Positions 57,591 to 64,000 of a stretch of 64,000 nucleotides of DNA are shown here, in pieces. The stretch comes from an uncultured Bacteroidota bacterium (GTDB lineage: Bacteria > Bacteroidota > Bacteroidia > Chitinophagales > Chitinophagaceae): the NCBI GenBank assembly GCA_903819975.1, contig CAIJFI010000007.1:1-64000 (forward strand). Reading direction: 5' to 3'. The notes under the pieces are model-generated. The model saw only the letters and a list, made by a program, of their open reading frames with translations, was not told the DNA's origin and did no database searches. The translations under genes were made by a program, and so were the position numbers. The first letter of the stretch is position 1; every line of letters starts with the position of its first letter.

Positions 57591-57678
57591 AATCTAAAAT
57601 ATCATTTTATTATTTGCATAATTTTAAACTTTATTATATCGCAATTTTAAATATATTTAATCATTAAAAAATAAAACT

Positions 57679-58200
57679 ATGAAAAAACTATTACTAAGTA
57701 TTATTGTGTCGACATCTTTATTTGCTTGTACATCACAAAGCCCTAAATCTGAAAAACAACCAATTGGTTTTGACATGTCCGGAGGTGAAGGGAGAACAGA
57801 CTTATATGGTGGAAATCCTGCTAATGTTGAAATAATTGAAAAATTTTTTAAGGCTCACAATGATAGAGACACCGCTACTATTCGTAGTTTAGAAGCAACT
57901 GAAAATTTAAAAATTTATACCCCTGCAGGGAATGTGGTAACATCTGCAGATAGTAATATTAAGAGTTTATCAACTTGGTTTGCAAGTAATAACCCAAAAT
58001 GGAAATTAAATTTTTCTGCAGCAAATAGTTACACGGACAAAAGCGGTAAATTAAACGAATGGGTTACTACAGGAGCACAAGTGACTCAAACAATTGATGG
58101 CAAAGAAGTAAAATACAACCAATACTTTGATGTGAATCTTGTAAATGGAAAAATTCAAAGAATGTTTGTTACAGAAAGAATAATGACTGCTGGAGAATAA
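57679..58200 (+). CDS. NTF2-like lipoprotein
   Basis: A 173-aa protein with lipobox Cys17 (LFAC). An NTF2/SnoaL-like domain follows a short linker (FFKAHNDRDTATIRSLEATE, DSNIKSLSTWFASNNPKWKL, KYNQYFDVNLVNGKIQRMFV). It is expected to sit in the periplasm or outer membrane. Family members bind small ligands or act as isomerase-like enzymes, but no catalytic residue can be singled out. Followed by a strong terminator. Confidence 0.78.
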   Translation: MKKLLLSIIVSTSLFACTSQSPKSEKQPIGFDMSGGEGRTDLYGGNPANVEIIEKFFKAHNDRDTATIRSLEATENLKIYTPAGNVVTSADSNIKSLSTWFASNNPKWKLNFSAANSYTDKSGKLNEWVTTGAQVTQTIDGKEVKYNQYFDVNLVNGKIQRMFVTERIMTAGE

Positions 58201-58220
58201 AATTTCTAGTAAAAAGAATA

Positions 58221-58252
58221 AAAAAAGGCTCCTATTACTAGGGGCCTTTTTT
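58221..58252 (+). terminator. Rho-independent terminator
   Basis: AAAAAAGGC-T-CCTA / TAGG-G-GCCTTTTTT forms a long stem (one T-G wobble) with a 4-nt loop. It starts 20 bp past the NTF2-like lipoprotein stop. The A/T flanks make it potentially bidirectional. Confidence 0.82.
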
Positions 58253-58297
58253 GTGATTCATCTGCATTGCATAATTGAGAGTTGGCGTATGCTCTTT

Positions 58298-58316
58298 AAA
58301 TTTCCTCACACAGAGG
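58298..58316 (+). repeat. Partial copy of the dispersed repeat tail
   Basis: AAATTTCCTCACACAGAGG matches the tail CCTCACGCAGAGG of copy 2. The palindromic part is absent. It lies just past the end of the extended M23 peptidase frame. Confidence 0.4.
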
Positions 58317-58323
58317 TTTGAAA

Positions 58324-58434
58324 TTAATTACTTGATATCTTTTCTCCTTTCACTGGAGAATAATCCAATTTTAATACTCCATTTACTTTAAGTTGATCAA
58401 AAAAACATTTAGCACCTGTTGCCTTTGTCATGTC
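58324..58434 (-). other. Conserved-looking C-terminal extension of the M23 peptidase after a TAG
   Basis: Directly in frame after the TAG at 58435-58437, 36 further sense codons run to a TAA (58324-58326). They encode DMTKATGAKCFFDQLKVNG followed by LDYSPVKGEKISSN, which looks like the normal C-terminal tail of this peptidase family. A single substitution (for example GAG to TAG) would explain the split. Confidence 0.65.
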
Positions 58435-59283
58435 CTACACATTTTGTAAATGAAAATGCAAATGCGGTTCTGATGAATTTCCTGAGTTTCCACACAAACC
58501 TAATAACGCTCCAGTACTTACTTTCTGACCCTGCTTTACCACAATGGTATTTTGTTTAAAATGCGCAAAGAAAGCAAACTCTCCATTTGCTGTTTTAATG
58601 ATAACAGTATTCCCTGGTATATAAATAGGATTCAGCACTCCTGGAATATTATCCTTTACGCCATCTACAACCAAAACTACTTCGCCATCACATGGCGCAT
58701 ATAATTCCTTACCAAAAGCATAATAGTCCTCATTAGACTCCCCTGTACCTTTGTGGGTAGCACCTTGCTCATTTTTAATCAAGATATCAAAAGCATTTTT
58801 TTGAGCAACACTTTCTACATGATAGTTTTGCTCCTTTGTGTCTCCACCCCATGTAACTGTCCACTCCCCTTTAAACGGCAATTTCATTTTGGTAGTATTT
58901 CTTATAATTTCTTTTGCTTCAGTATAGGGTTTAAATAATAAACCTGCAATTTCATTCTTTGAATTCAATGTTAATGTCATTCCTATAACAGCATTATCAA
59001 AAGTAGTTTCGTATAAAGCTGATGCAATTTGTAGTCTTACAAACCTTATTTTCTTAATAGATCCAAGTTGCAATTTTAACCCTGTACTTACCTGTGTAAA
59101 TTTTTCAATTGGCAAGGCTGCATTCATTTCAGAAGAAAACATCGCAACAATACTATCATTTTTGTTTTCGTTGTAAAAGGATACAAATTTTGTTGAAATA
59201 TTTTTATAGTTGTCTTTTTCTATTTGAGCATTTGCAATATGAAACGTTAAAAGTAACACTGTTAAGATGAATTGATTTTTCAT
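58435..59283 (-). CDS. M23 family metallopeptidase, C-terminally truncated by TAG
   Basis: 282 aa with signal peptide to ANAQ (residue 20). An N-terminal DUF3887-like domain (about 25-120) precedes a LytM/M23 domain with zinc-ligand candidates His155 (NYHVES), Asp166 (AFDI), His241 (FAHFKQ) and the HxH of PHLHFH (274-278). It would cut peptide bridges in the cell wall or act as a regulator of such enzymes. All zinc ligands precede the TAG, so the short form may still be active, but the last 36 residues of the frame are cut off. Convergent with the NTF2-like lipoprotein. Confidence 0.85.
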   Translation of the reverse strand: MKNQFILTVLLLTFHIANAQIEKDNYKNISTKFVSFYNENKNDSIVAMFSSEMNAALPIEKFTQVSTGLKLQLGSIKKIRFVRLQIASALYETTFDNAVIGMTLTLNSKNEIAGLLFKPYTEAKEIIRNTTKMKLPFKGEWTVTWGGDTKEQNYHVESVAQKNAFDILIKNEQGATHKGTGESNEDYYAFGKELYAPCDGEVVLVVDGVKDNIPGVLNPIYIPGNTVIIKTANGEFAFFAHFKQNTIVVKQGQKVSTGALLGLCGNSGNSSEPHLHFHLQNV

Positions 59284-59304
59284 GATGGAAAGTTAATGAA
59301 AACA

Positions 59305-59388
59305 TTGATTTATAATTAGTTATGTTTTAATAAAACCGAAATCAACCGATTTGAACCGATTTCAGGGGGTGTTTTCCTCACGCAGGGG
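59305..59388 (+). repeat. Dispersed palindromic repeat, copy 3
   Basis: TTGATTTATAATTAGTTATG, then AAACCGAAATC ... GATTTCAGG with a duplicated AACCGATTT unit and the tail CCTCACGCAGGGG. It is collinear with copy 2 and lies upstream of the MNT-HEPN pair. Confidence 0.68.
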
Positions 59389-59443
59389 ATATTTCAAAAA
59401 TTATCTGGATTTTAGCTAATTAGAGACTTAATTGAATAAGTAG

Positions 59444-59451
59444 TAAATTTG
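59444..59451 (+). promoter_or_regulatory. Candidate -7 box for the MNT-HEPN pair
   Basis: TAAATTTG matches TAnnTTTG and lies 15 bp before the ATG at 59467, giving a very short leader. No clear -33 element at the right distance. Confidence 0.4.
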
Positions 59452-59466
59452 TATCTAAATAGAAAT

Positions 59467-59766
59467 ATGAACACGCTATCTGCATACAAAAATGAAATAA
59501 ATGCGCTTTGTGCTAACCACAAGGTAAAGAGCTTGTATGCCTTTGGGTCGGTCTTAACTCCCAATTTTAATACCAATAGCGATATAGACTTAATAGTTGA
59601 TTTTAAGGAAATAGATGTGAAGGATTATGCAGATAACTACTTTGATTTTAAGTTCTCCTTACAAGATATATTTAATCGTCCAGTAGACTTATTAGAGGAG
59701 CAGGCTATCAAGAACCCTTATTTTAAACAAGTGGTCAATCAAACCAAAGAACTTGTTTATGGATAA
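59467..59766 (+). CDS. mntA: MNT-domain nucleotidyltransferase antitoxin
   Basis: 99 aa from the ATG at 59467 (an in-frame TTG lies upstream). The minimal nucleotidyltransferase motif G-S-x10-D-x-D is complete: Gly27-Ser28, Asp39 and Asp41 in FGSVLTPNF...NSDIDLIVDF. Antitoxins of this type neutralise HEPN (HepT) RNases by adding AMP to a tyrosine of the toxin's RX4HXY motif. The stop codon overlaps the HepT start by 8 bases (ATGGATAA), so expression is tightly coupled. It looks intact although its toxin is interrupted. Confidence 0.88.
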   Translation: MNTLSAYKNEINALCANHKVKSLYAFGSVLTPNFNTNSDIDLIVDFKEIDVKDYADNYFDFKFSLQDIFNRPVDLLEEQAIKNPYFKQVVNQTKELVYG

Positions 59767-60097
59767 TGAAATTAAAGCGTGGCTTTATGATATTTTAAAT
59801 GCTATCATCGAAATTGATAGTTACTTTATTGATATCCCCAAAGAATTTTCAACCTATAAATAGGATCTTCGTACAAGAAGAGCCATAGAAAGAAATATTG
59901 AAATTATAGGAGAAGCATTGAGTAGAATTATTACAAAAGATGAGGCTATCAAAATTTCAAATGCTAGAAAAATAGTAGATACAAGAAACAGAATTATTCA
60001 CGGATACGATTCAGTATCTGATGAGATTATCTGGGGAATAGTTATTAACCATATCCCAATACTACAAACTGAAGTAAAAGATTTATTAGGGGAATAA
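59759..60097 (+). pseudogene. hepT: HEPN-domain (HepT-like) toxin with in-frame TAG at codon 35
   Basis: An ATG overlapping the antitoxin stop opens a frame that would encode 111 residues plus one internal TAG (59861-59863). Before the stop: MDNEIKAWLYDILNAIIEID ending TYK; after it: DLRTRRAIERNIEIIGEALS and the RNase motif Arg76-x4-His81-x-Tyr83 (RNRIIHGY), with a normal C-terminus. There is no frameshift, so one substitution separates it from an intact HepT RNase. It would encode only a 34-residue peptide unless the TAG is read through. Confidence 0.85.
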
Positions 60098-60157
60098 TTT
60101 AATGAGTTAGTAAAACGTATCTTCAATTTGAATTTTATTTAATAGCGAATTGAACTA

Positions 60158-60736
60158 ATGACAAATCATTTGCCCATATCATATAATGACGGAACACTTT
60201 TTCACCTATTGCGGCATTTTTCGATGGTTAATGAAAATGCCTTACAATGCTTAATTAACCGCGGATATAGCCAAGCATTAATTGACGAAAACTTACAAAT
60301 CCCAGGCTCTAAATTTCACGATTTTTTTGCATCAGATATAAAATCTTTAATGCTACAATGTGCAAGTATTAAAGAATCAACCTCTTTAAGGCAAAACGGC
60401 TACTTGCATGTTAGTTATGAATTTGAATCATTGAAATTTCCAAAAGGAATTGGAATACTAGGAGTCATTTCATTGGAGGCATTAAAATCATTAACATCAA
60501 GCCAACCTGTTCTGAAAAAAAATAGAGGACATTTATTGCTGCATGCAACAGTTTCAAAACTTCCTTCAACAAATACGCTAACACTTGTTTTAAAAGAACA
60601 GCAAAGTAGTAATTTTTTAATCACTGCGTTTCCGGGGCCTACCGCATTACCTTTACCTTCAACAAAATTAAGTGCTGAATTTAATGAAGAATGCAAGCTG
60701 TTTTGGGAGCAACATGTTTTTTTAAGTTTACCCTAA
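60158..60736 (+). CDS. Uncharacterised protein, 192 aa
   Basis: A 192-aa cytosolic protein without signal peptide or membrane segment. I do not recognise it with confidence. The C-terminal half alternates beta-strands and carries LLLHATVSKLPSTNTLTLVL and FLITAFPGPTALPLPS; the 'LITAFPG' turn resembles the last strand of some BECR-fold RNase toxins, but no catalytic His/Lys set can be named. It lies 60 bp downstream of the broken HepT gene and 14 bp before repeat copy 4, inside the accessory segment. Confidence 0.6.
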   Translation: MTNHLPISYNDGTLFHLLRHFSMVNENALQCLINRGYSQALIDENLQIPGSKFHDFFASDIKSLMLQCASIKESTSLRQNGYLHVSYEFESLKFPKGIGILGVISLEALKSLTSSQPVLKKNRGHLLLHATVSKLPSTNTLTLVLKEQQSSNFLITAFPGPTALPLPSTKLSAEFNEECKLFWEQHVFLSLP

Positions 60737-60750
60737 TCAATACTATTCCT

Positions 60751-60815
60751 TTGAATTTTTAATGGTTTATGTTTTCATAAAACCGAAATTAATCGATTTG
60801 AACCGATTTGAAGGG
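60751..60815 (+). repeat. Dispersed palindromic repeat, copy 4, fused to a yqgE fragment
   Basis: TTTATGTTTTCATAAAACCG, then AAATTAATCGATTTGAACCG and ATTTGAAGGGG. It matches copy 3 up to the GGGG, where it switches abruptly to the yqgE-derived sequence instead of the CCTCACGCAGAGG tail. Confidence 0.68.
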
Positions 60816-60976
60816 GCGAACAAATGTCATATGGTTTTTATTTGGTTGGGAATATGCAACAAGTAATTGAAGCCATCAACACAAGGAGCGCCAATGAACA
60901 AGAAATTCAAATTTTTTCGGCTATTGCGGATGGGATGCATGAGAATTGGAAGCAGAGATGAATGAGGGAAGCCGGG
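60813..60976 (+). pseudogene. Decayed duplicate of the yqgE 3' portion
   Basis: About 160 bp collinear with 57323-57487 of the intact yqgE gene at roughly 80% identity by eye: GGGGCGAACAAATG at the start, then the GLYLGGNMEQVIEAIN region, CGGCTATTGCGG, and GAGAATTGGAAGCAGAG. It lacks the 5' half and start, and a one-base deletion (CTTTTTATC reduced to TTTTTTC) shifts the frame. No product is expected. Confidence 0.85.
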
Positions 60977-63400
60977 CTATCTAATAGTGATGTACTTAAT
61001 CGAACTGCCCATTTGCCCATTGCTTGTTAACCCCTGCGCCACAATTGCATATTTTCCTGGCAAGTCAGAACTGTAAAACTGAATTTGCTTTTGGGTATTT
61101 AAATTAACAATGATAGTTGGACTCCAAAGCAATACATTTCTTAAATCGGGAAAGCTCGTTTTTTGACTCATTGTATTTGGATAAGAGGGGCTGTAAAATT
61201 TTCTTTTAGATTGCGCCCCCTCATATTCCATTACTAATGCATTAGCGTCTATAGGAAATCCAGCTAAGTCGCCATTATAAGTGTTGTAACTAATAATCCC
61301 ATTGCTAAATAAATTACCTGTTAAATTGGTCTCTGTAATAAGATCAATTTTAGCAATTTTAAGGGGATCAAATGAAAATAAAGTATTGGTGTTAAAAATA
61401 GGCACCCCGTCCACTAATATGAATGGAGGACCTTCGTTGTACAATTGAAATCTATTATTCCATACTACCAATGAAATGTTTTCTCCTTTTTTCTTTACTT
61501 TAATTTCTTGCACATATTCCTTAGTAAGTTCTTCCATGGAAGTGAATCTTGTATACGCATCTAGATAATAACTATTGGATGGTTTCCCAAAAAATGCCAA
61601 TGTATCTGAGTCAGCAGGGTCTTGATCAATATTCTTTTTAAAAATGGTTGCTGCTTGTGAAGCAATACTTCGGTTTAATAAATCCCATTTAAAATTCTTT
61701 GGAAGCGCAAAAGTAGCTGTAGACCGGCGCAACAATCTGGTGTCAAAGGCATCAATGATACTAACCCTATAGGCTGTGTCAGCCGATGGCTTTGCCTGAA
61801 CAATTACATCGTTGGCCTCGATATCCGCTTTTACATTAAATAACAAATCTCCATTTTGATTGCTTTTTGCAGTAGCAAAATAAAATGGCTTACCAGGAAT
61901 AGAAAAATAGGTTAATACCTGATTGGCAGGCAACCCATTGTTTTTATAAGTAATTTTTGCACGTACTAGCGGACCTTCCAATTCCGGAAAATACATAGTA
62001 GGTTTTGCTGGACCAAACACATCCTTCCAGTCATAACGGGACCATCCTTGTGTAAGCATTAAATTATCTATCGCAGCTTCCCTTTCAGCTATTGTATGTT
62101 TAGTATCATCAAAATAAGATGCAGCCGATTGAACCAACCCATTCATTTCCTTAGAGAGCATTAAATAACTTTCAATATCTTGAATGGCATAAGGAGTTTG
62201 TATACTATCTATTAAAAATACAGAAAGCGATAAATTTGAACTTAGTTGTTCCGACAAATTCGTTTTCGCTAAAAGCCCTAATTGAATTTCAGATTTCTTG
62301 CTATAAATTTCTTGACTTGTATTCAACTGAATGGACAATCGTTTACTAGGGAATTTAAAATAACTACGTTCACTTACTGGTTGCAAACTACTATTAAAAA
62401 TAGTAATACCATTTACCCCTTCCTTTAAATCTGATTTGTCTACATCAAAAACCGTATTGCCATTAAGTATTTTATGCACCAGTGATTTACCAGTAAACTG
62501 AGGGCCATGTAATAATAAATAGACATTTTCATCAACAGCACCTCCCAGTTGATGTATTGAAATATTTAGCTTGTCTGAATTGGTATCAAAAATTTGCATT
62601 GTATACCCAGCTTTTTGAATAATCGGCAGCATCGGACTCATTAAGCTGTCTCCGATTTTTACAAATGCTCTATATAGTTCGCTATTTTTCGGTTTGAAAA
62701 TAAAATGCCCCATTCCCATTTTAAAACTCACAAATTTTACAATGGTGTCATTTCGTTCATTTAATACAATACCGCTACAATCAACACCTAATTCGTTCTC
62801 ATCGATTGCTTTAAATGCGATTTTATTTTCTACGCCTTCTAGTAAATGGCCACCTTCGGGAAAAAATTGAAAATCTATATGTGATTTTATTGGAAAGTTG
62901 GGCGATTTAGCGCCTTCGTTTATCGTATTGACAATAGTAATAGCTTGTTCAAAAAAAGCATCAGGTCCTTCATTTCTCATCCACTGTGTATAGGCCCTTA
63001 ATGTGTAGTTACCAGACAAGACACTCTCTGGAAGTTTAATATTTCCATCCCCAAAGCCACCCGCTAATTGAATTTTAGCATGTAGCACCGATTGTTTTTT
63101 GTTGTTAATAATTTCCAGATAAACCAGCTTGCTTATACCACTTGGCTTGTGTAATAAAGCATCGGTTACATAAAATTTCATCCATACCTCCTCACCTGCT
63201 ACATAAAATGTCTTGTCTGTATGGACAAATAACCGCTCTTGATAATGATATTTTTGATAGTTGGCCATTTTTTCTCCTATCAACCTACTAGTGTCATTTT
63301 GAGCAAACACTAGATCACTTATGCAAAGTAAAACTGTGCATAAGATAAGACTATTAATATAAGAATTTGTTTTATTTGACATGTTGAATGGATAAATCAT
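60977..63400 (-). CDS. MG2-like / TonB-plug-like secreted protein
   Basis: About 807 aa. The ATG ending at 63400 overlaps the upstream stop by one base (TAATG); a second ATG at 63382 places the signal peptide (...LVFAQ) more conventionally, and either may be used. The N-terminal VHTDKTFYVAGEEVWMKFYV and SGNYTLRAYTQWMRN are MG2 (alpha-2-macroglobulin-like) features; the C-terminal FILVDGVPIFNTNTLFSFDP and KIDLIT resemble a TonB plug domain. Bacteroidota proteins of this layout are often paired with DUF4249 proteins, as here. Likely envelope-located; substrate unknown. Confidence 0.8.
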   Translation of the reverse strand: MIYPFNMSNKTNSYINSLILCTVLLCISDLVFAQNDTSRLIGEKMANYQKYHYQERLFVHTDKTFYVAGEEVWMKFYVTDALLHKPSGISKLVYLEIINNKKQSVLHAKIQLAGGFGDGNIKLPESVLSGNYTLRAYTQWMRNEGPDAFFEQAITIVNTINEGAKSPNFPIKSHIDFQFFPEGGHLLEGVENKIAFKAIDENELGVDCSGIVLNERNDTIVKFVSFKMGMGHFIFKPKNSELYRAFVKIGDSLMSPMLPIIQKAGYTMQIFDTNSDKLNISIHQLGGAVDENVYLLLHGPQFTGKSLVHKILNGNTVFDVDKSDLKEGVNGITIFNSSLQPVSERSYFKFPSKRLSIQLNTSQEIYSKKSEIQLGLLAKTNLSEQLSSNLSLSVFLIDSIQTPYAIQDIESYLMLSKEMNGLVQSAASYFDDTKHTIAEREAAIDNLMLTQGWSRYDWKDVFGPAKPTMYFPELEGPLVRAKITYKNNGLPANQVLTYFSIPGKPFYFATAKSNQNGDLLFNVKADIEANDVIVQAKPSADTAYRVSIIDAFDTRLLRRSTATFALPKNFKWDLLNRSIASQAATIFKKNIDQDPADSDTLAFFGKPSNSYYLDAYTRFTSMEELTKEYVQEIKVKKKGENISLVVWNNRFQLYNEGPPFILVDGVPIFNTNTLFSFDPLKIAKIDLITETNLTGNLFSNGIISYNTYNGDLAGFPIDANALVMEYEGAQSKRKFYSPSYPNTMSQKTSFPDLRNVLLWSPTIIVNLNTQKQIQFYSSDLPGKYAIVAQGLTSNGQMGSSIKYITIR

Positions 63401-63999
63401 TACCAAAAATTAGGTTTTGCATTGGTGCCTCCCTTTACCCTACAGTCGACACAAGATTTTTTAATGATCACTAAATAAGGAATATTATTTCCTGTGAAAT
63501 ACCAAGGCGCATAACTTGTGTCTGCATATTTATAAATTCTAAAATCAGCAGGATCCGTATCTATTAACTGTGAACTACATTCAAAACCAGGCAATTGCTT
63601 TATCCAATTATTCACTTCACTATTACTTATAAAGAGCCTTTTTTGTTGTATACTGGATGCAGAAACATAGCCAATAACTTGTTCAGTTGGGTCAGAAATG
63701 CAAGTAATATTGCTTGTTAACTGTGAAGGCATTAGATCAAACAAAGAGCCAAGATTTTGAGAATTATTCTGTACCAATTGCCAGTAATTATAAGCTTCTT
63801 GGCTAAGCGCATATTGACTCACTAAGACACTATATCTAATGGTTAGTCTTTCATCATTAAAAGGAATAAAATGTAACGACTGCAAGCTTATAATATCCTT
63901 CGCAAGACCTGTAGAATTGCCTACTACAATTTTAGGAGATGCATTTGTAGTCCAACATTGGTGAATTTGTAAAGGATCATTTAAAAAATCAATCCCCAA
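63400..63999 (-). CDS. DUF4249 family protein (5' end outside the window)
   Basis: At least 199 residues; the frame is open to the window edge, so the N-terminus (probably with a lipobox) is not visible. The C-terminus IKKSCVDCRVKGGTNAKPNFW is the diagnostic end of DUF4249 proteins, with the CxxC pair and the GGTxxKPxFW tail. These lipoproteins accompany TonB-dependent receptors in Bacteroidota; function undetermined. It is coupled to the MG2/plug-like gene by a TAATG overlap. Confidence 0.88.
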   Translation of the reverse strand: MGIDFLNDPLQIHQCWTTNASPKIVVGNSTGLAKDIISLQSLHFIPFNDERLTIRYSVLVSQYALSQEAYNYWQLVQNNSQNLGSLFDLMPSQLTSNITCISDPTEQVIGYVSASSIQQKRLFISNSEVNNWIKQLPGFECSSQLIDTDPADFRIYKYADTSYAPWYFTGNNIPYLVIIKKSCVDCRVKGGTNAKPNFW

Positions 64000-64000
64000 T

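Noticed and set aside
58324..60097. Genome-wide reassignment of TAG to an amino acid
   Set aside because: Several complete genes here end normally in TAG (the SDR at 966, the GH30 at 16478, the acyltransferase at 14523), so TAG works as a stop; the two split genes need a local explanation.
56179..60815. A classical integron cassette array
   Set aside because: The palindromic repeats lack recognisable attC end motifs (GTTRRRY/RYYYAAC), no integrase is present, and one gene between them is on the opposite strand.
56128..60976. An intact prophage or integrative element
   Set aside because: No integrase, transposase, capsid or conjugation gene is present, so only remnants of recombination can be claimed.

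Overview
The window reads as chromosomal DNA of a low-G+C member of the Bacteroidota. The evidence is three SusC/SusD pairs, many Sec and lipobox signal peptides, TonB-dependent receptors with carboxypeptidase-like N-terminal domains, a DUF4249 protein, and several TAnnTTTG-type -7 boxes. The gene families resemble Sphingobacteriia/Chitinophagaceae genomes, but that placement is inference; no rRNA or complete tRNA is present.

Layout. (1) 95-3936, minus strand: a possible four-gene operon of a cobalamin-type radical SAM protein, an atypical SDR, a GNAT acetyltransferase and a 55-residue basic small protein, closed by a strong hairpin. (2) 4170-13376: a SusC/SusD-like pair with a DUF4397 lipoprotein, then a phosphodiester glycosidase and an opposing outer-membrane beta-barrel receptor. 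(3) 13681-16332: an SDR, an acyltransferase and a DJ-1/PfpI protein. (4) 16478-28900: a compact beta-glucan (laminarin-type) utilisation locus with SusC, SusD, two surface PKD/glycan-binding lipoproteins, GH16 and GH30, divergent from a propeller/Y_Y_Y/LuxR-type membrane regulator. (5) 28918-52100: a large polyuronate locus. A minus-strand operon encodes PL17, KdgF, SusC, SusD, an SGNH/SASA esterase, a PF05426 lyase, KduI, class I fructose-1,6-bisphosphatase, two sulfatases and a formylglycine-generating enzyme. A LacI-type regulator, a GH88 hydrolase, a PL6 lyase and a second PF05426 lyase complete it. The two divergent promoters of this locus share a candidate LacI operator. (6) 52224-56023: housekeeping or stress genes (alpha/beta hydrolase, DinB, AraC regulator, NTF2-like). 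(7) 56128-60976: a patchy accessory segment carrying a tRNA-like fragment, a repeated palindromic intergenic element in four full copies and one partial copy, an MNT-HEPN toxin-antitoxin pair whose toxin has an in-frame TAG, an M23 peptidase also cut by a TAG, and a decayed duplicate of the yqgE 3' part. (8) 60977-64000: an MG2/TonB-plug-like protein coupled to a DUF4249 protein that runs off the window.

How the genes work together. In region 5, surface lyases would cut a uronic-acid polymer, SusCD would import the oligomers, and the esterase and sulfatases (activated by the FGE) would strip acetyl and sulfate groups. PL17 and GH88 would release unsaturated monouronates, which KdgF and KduI linearise and isomerise toward KDG. 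Fbp then supports gluconeogenesis from the resulting trioses. PL17+PL6+KdgF+LacI is the usual alginate signature. KduI, GH88, sulfatases and an FGE point instead to a glucuronate- or iduronate-containing sulfated polymer. That mixed gene content is the most interesting metabolic question here. KduD, KDG kinase/aldolase and an inner-membrane uronate transporter are not in the window, unless one of the two SDRs does the reduction.
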